A DNA stretch of 15,279 bases, from NCBI GenBank assembly GCA_025964455.1, contig JAOPYU010000319.1, positions 1 through 15,279 of the forward strand, given 5' to 3'. The stretch comes from Thermoleophilia bacterium (GTDB lineage: Bacteria > Actinomycetota > Thermoleophilia > Gaiellales > SKUG01). Below are positions 13,287 to 15,279 of the stretch, piece by piece. The number at the start of each line of letters is the position of its first letter. Within the stretch, counting starts at the first letter, position 1. The notes under the pieces are model-generated. The model had not been told where the DNA came from, searched no databases, and was given only the letters and a program-made list of their open reading frames with translations. Made by a program: the position numbers and the translations under genes.

Positions 13287-13333
13287 GAACCGATAGGTCG
13301 GTAGGGGAACGTCTGTATCTGGGGGGAACAGAC
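13287..13333 (+). promoter_or_regulatory. Upstream control region of the large Ala/Gly/Gln-rich gene
   Basis: The 64-base gap holds three elements. ACCGA/TCGGT arms (13289-13293 and 13298-13302) form a small inverted repeat. GAAC (13287-13290) and CGTCTG (13310-13315) are 19 bases apart, the same arrangement as at 9613-9641 ahead of the thioredoxin-like gene. GTCTGT (13311-13316) can pair with ACAGAC (13328-13333), putting the G-rich ribosome site GGGGGG (13321-13326) in the loop just before the ATG. If CGTCTG is a -10-type element, the RNA would start near 13322. Confidence 0.4.
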
Positions 13334-13334
13334 A

Positions 13335-15279
13335 ATGTCAGCCATTGGATTGAACAACGCCGCGATGCCGTATGTCGCTGCGCAGGCGCTCGGCGGCAGT
13401 CCGCCGGTCGCCGGGGCGCAGGCAGGCTCGGTCGAGGCATCCGGGGGGCTCGTCGACGACGGACTTCCACGCACGGCCGCCATCGCGGCGGGCGTCGGAG
13501 CCAGCGCGTACGGCAGCAACGTCGCCGCGAGCGACGCCGCCGCGTACGCCTCGCAGCAGCAGGCTGCCTCGATGCCCACCGCCGGCACCGCCGCAGGCGC
13601 TGGCCAGGCGGGGCCCGCTGCATGGGACGAATCGTGGGCCAAGCGCTTCAAGGACGCTGGCGCGCCCACCGAAGTGATCCAGCAGCTCACCTTCACCGGT
13701 GCCATGGGCGCCGACGCCGCGACGCTCCAGGGGATGCTCGACCAGGTCACGACCGAGATCGACACGCAGCTGGCGAAGTTCTCCCACGATCACCCCGAGG
13801 CGTTCAAGAAGCTCCGCTCCAACCCAGCGGTCGACCGCGGCATGGTGGCGCAGATCGCGGCCGGCGTGAACGCAGGCCAGATCAAGGCGGACCAGCTCGA
13901 CCAGCTGGTCGACAGCATCGGCAAGTCGCAGGGCAAGATGCTCTTCGACACGCTCGTCAAGCCGATGCTCGTGTACTCGCTGATTCCCGGCTGGGGCGCG
14001 CTCCGGCTCGGCTTCGCTCCCTTCACCGGGGGCAAGGACCCGCTCACCGGCGAGAAGATGTTCGGCGACAAGATGACCACCGCGATGTCGATCGCGATGG
14101 GCGTCGGTGGCGGCATCACCATCTTCAACAACGTGCGCGGTGCGATGCAGGTCGCACAGGGCAGCCGCCTCGTGGCGGCGGGCGGCGACGCGGCACGCAT
14201 CGCGGCAGCCGATGGCGTCGCGAACCTGTCGGGCCTGCAGAAGTTCGCCAAGTGGATCCCGGGCACCAACACCAACAAGGTGTACTCGGGACTCGCGCGG
14301 CTCGACACGAACCTCACCAAGGGCATCGAGGCGCTCAAGGCCGGATCGCTCGAGCGCGAGCTCGCCGAGAACGTGGTCACCAAGTGGCGCGCCGGCGAGA
14401 TCTCGATCCTCGGCGACCCCGCCTCCAAGTTCACCAAGATGGGCTTCCAACCCAATGCCCGCGGCATGCTGCTGGGTCGCAACAAGCCGATGGCGTCGGT
14501 CGGCACCAACGGTGCCAAGGCCGCGATCACGCTCGACGGGCGGATGACCGGCAAGACGCTCGCGGCGCACCTGGCCTCGGTCGGGGTCGACTTCGCCGAC
14601 GACACGGTCAAGAACAACATGCTCAAGACGCGTGTGTTCGGCGACCTGTCGCACACGGATGCGAGTGCGCTCAAGTTGCTGCGCGAGCGGACGCTCGGCA
14701 ACGCGGCCAACCAGATGCTCGAATCCGGGTTCATCAGCCGGCCGACCGGCTTTGGCAAGGTCGTGGCGGCGGTGCGGCCCGGGCCACTCCAGGACGCGCT
14801 CTGGGCAGCGGACAACGTCAACGCCGGCACCTTCGGCAAGCTGCACGGCACCGCAGGTATCCCCAAGTTCGCGAAGTGGGGCGTCGGCGGCCTGCTCGCT
14901 GCAGGCGCGGGCTACATGTTCATGGTCAAGCCGCAGATGGATGCAGCCAAGAAGGCGGCGGAGGAAGCTGCCAAGGGGGAGCAGGCGCCGGGTGGCGCGG
15001 CACCTGGCGGCCCCGCAGGCGGCGACCAGCAGCTGCAGGCAGCGCTCGCGCAGTTCGCGGCGCTCCCGGCAGACCAGCAGGCCCAGATCATCCAGGAGCA
15101 GTACGCCGCGATCCAGCAGGCAGGCAGCCAGCCCAACCTGACGACGGAGCAGCAGGCGGCGATCCAGACGGCGTCGGCCGAGCTGCAGCAGTTCATGCAG
15201 GTGGCCAGCCAGGGCGCAGGCCAGGGCGCAGGTGCCGGCACGGCGATGGGCGGCGGGGCGCCGGCAACCGGCGCGCAGC
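13335..15279 (+). CDS. Very large cysteine-free Ala/Gly/Gln-rich protein, function unknown, 3' end cut
   Basis: 648 codons are visible and the frame is still open at the window edge. I do not recognise a family. Residues 1-95 are Ala/Gly/Ser/Gln-rich. A more complex, probably folded part follows from W97 to about 510. It includes short nonpolar segments (211-227, VYSLIPGWGALRLGF; 247-262, with a Gly-rich MGVGGGITIF) and two copies of KFAKW (303-307 and 511-515). A hydrophobic stretch, 516-533 (GVGGLLAAGAGYMFMVKP), could cross a membrane. It is followed by a Lys/Ala/Glu helix and a Gln/Ala tail with ADQQAQIIQEQYAAIQQ and a Gly/Ala run. There is no signal peptide and no cysteine, and every lysine codon is AAG. 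The long open frame on the opposite strand is a GC artefact. A surface, secreted or structural role is possible but not shown. Confidence 0.75.
   Translation, partial: MSAIGLNNAAMPYVAAQALGGSPPVAGAQAGSVEASGGLVDDGLPRTAAIAAGVGASAYGSNVAASDAAAYASQQQAASMPTAGTAAGAGQAGPAAWDESWAKRFKDAGAPTEVIQQLTFTGAMGADAATLQGMLDQVTTEIDTQLAKFSHDHPEAFKKLRSNPAVDRGMVAQIAAGVNAGQIKADQLDQLVDSIGKSQGKMLFDTLVKPMLVYSLIPGWGALRLGFAPFTGGKDPLTGEKMFGDKMTTAMSIAMGVGGGITIFNNVRGAMQVAQGSRLVAAGGDAARIAAADGVANLSGLQKFAKWIPGTNTNKVYSGLARLDTNLTKGIEALKAGSLERELAENVVTKWRAGEISILGDPASKFTKMGFQPNARGMLLGRNKPMASVGTNGAKAAITLDGRMTGKTLAAHLASVGVDFADDTVKNNMLKTRVFGDLSHTDASALKLLRERTLGNAANQMLESGFISRPTGFGKVVAAVRPGPLQDALWAADNVNAGTFGKLHGTAGIPKFAKWGVGGLLAAGAGYMFMVKPQMDAAKKAAEEAAKGEQAPGGAAPGGPAGGDQQLQAALAQFAALPADQQAQIIQEQYAAIQQAGSQPNLTTEQQAAIQTASAELQQFMQVASQGAGQGAGAGTAMGGGAPATGAQ

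Noticed and set aside
13289..13302. ACCGA/TCGGT inverted repeat as the terminator of the FAD gene
   Set aside because: The five-pair stem with no T-run is too weak to call. It may equally be an operator half-site pair.
12467..13765. Minus-strand open frame of about 430 codons spanning the FAD gene end and the start of the large gene
   Set aside because: It crosses an intergenic region and two plus-strand genes and shows no recognisable motif, whereas the plus-strand FAD protein has clear FAD-binding motifs.
13338..14846. Minus-strand open frame of about 500 codons opposite the large right-edge gene
   Set aside because: Composition (Arg, Glu, Val, His, Leu) is typical of antisense reading of GC-rich genes. 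The plus strand has strong G/C third-position bias, a ribosome site and uniform AAG lysine codons.

Overview
The window is high-GC, and codons in the credible genes end almost always in G or C. The gene content points to a Gram-positive actinobacterium of the Thermoleophilia type (Solirubrobacterales/Patulibacter-like). That placement is inference. It rests on a futalosine-route menaquinone gene (mqnE), a Bacillus-style three-gene cytochrome bc complex with split cytochrome b (unlike the qcrCAB of mycobacteria), and a zinc-ribbon/PAS protein type that I associate with this group.

Left part, minus strand, 1-6101: a respiratory quinone cluster. In transcription order it reads Rieske protein (qcrA), b6-type cytochrome b (qcrB), subunit IV-cytochrome c fusion (qcrC), UbiX flavin prenyltransferase, MenG/UbiE methyltransferase, long-chain polyprenyl diphosphate synthase, and mqnE, which runs off the left edge. 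The genes make menaquinone and then oxidise menaquinol. Several junctions overlap by 1-4 bases. Two strong hairpins interrupt the cluster, one between qcrC and ubiX and one between the prenyl synthase and mqnE.

Middle part, minus strand, 6275-9433: a YgfZ-like folate-binding protein, a membrane-anchored protein of unknown function, and a family-4 glycosyltransferase. A 273-base divergent intergenic region (9434-9706) holds an unusual cluster of GAACGT boxes, a 12-base palindrome and a start-site hairpin. Rightward from it runs a thioredoxin-fold gene that encodes no cysteine. This gene converges on a minus-strand gene for a tyrosine-rich, single-pass membrane protein.

Right part, plus strand, 10885-15279: an apparently leaderless zinc-ribbon/PAS gene, then a VOC (glyoxalase-fold) gene and an FAD oxidoreductase gene that overlap by four bases, then the start of a very large cysteine-free Ala/Gly/Gln-rich protein I do not recognise. 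That protein is open at the right edge after 648 codons and is the best candidate for something undescribed. No tRNA, rRNA, CRISPR array, insertion sequence or phage gene was seen.
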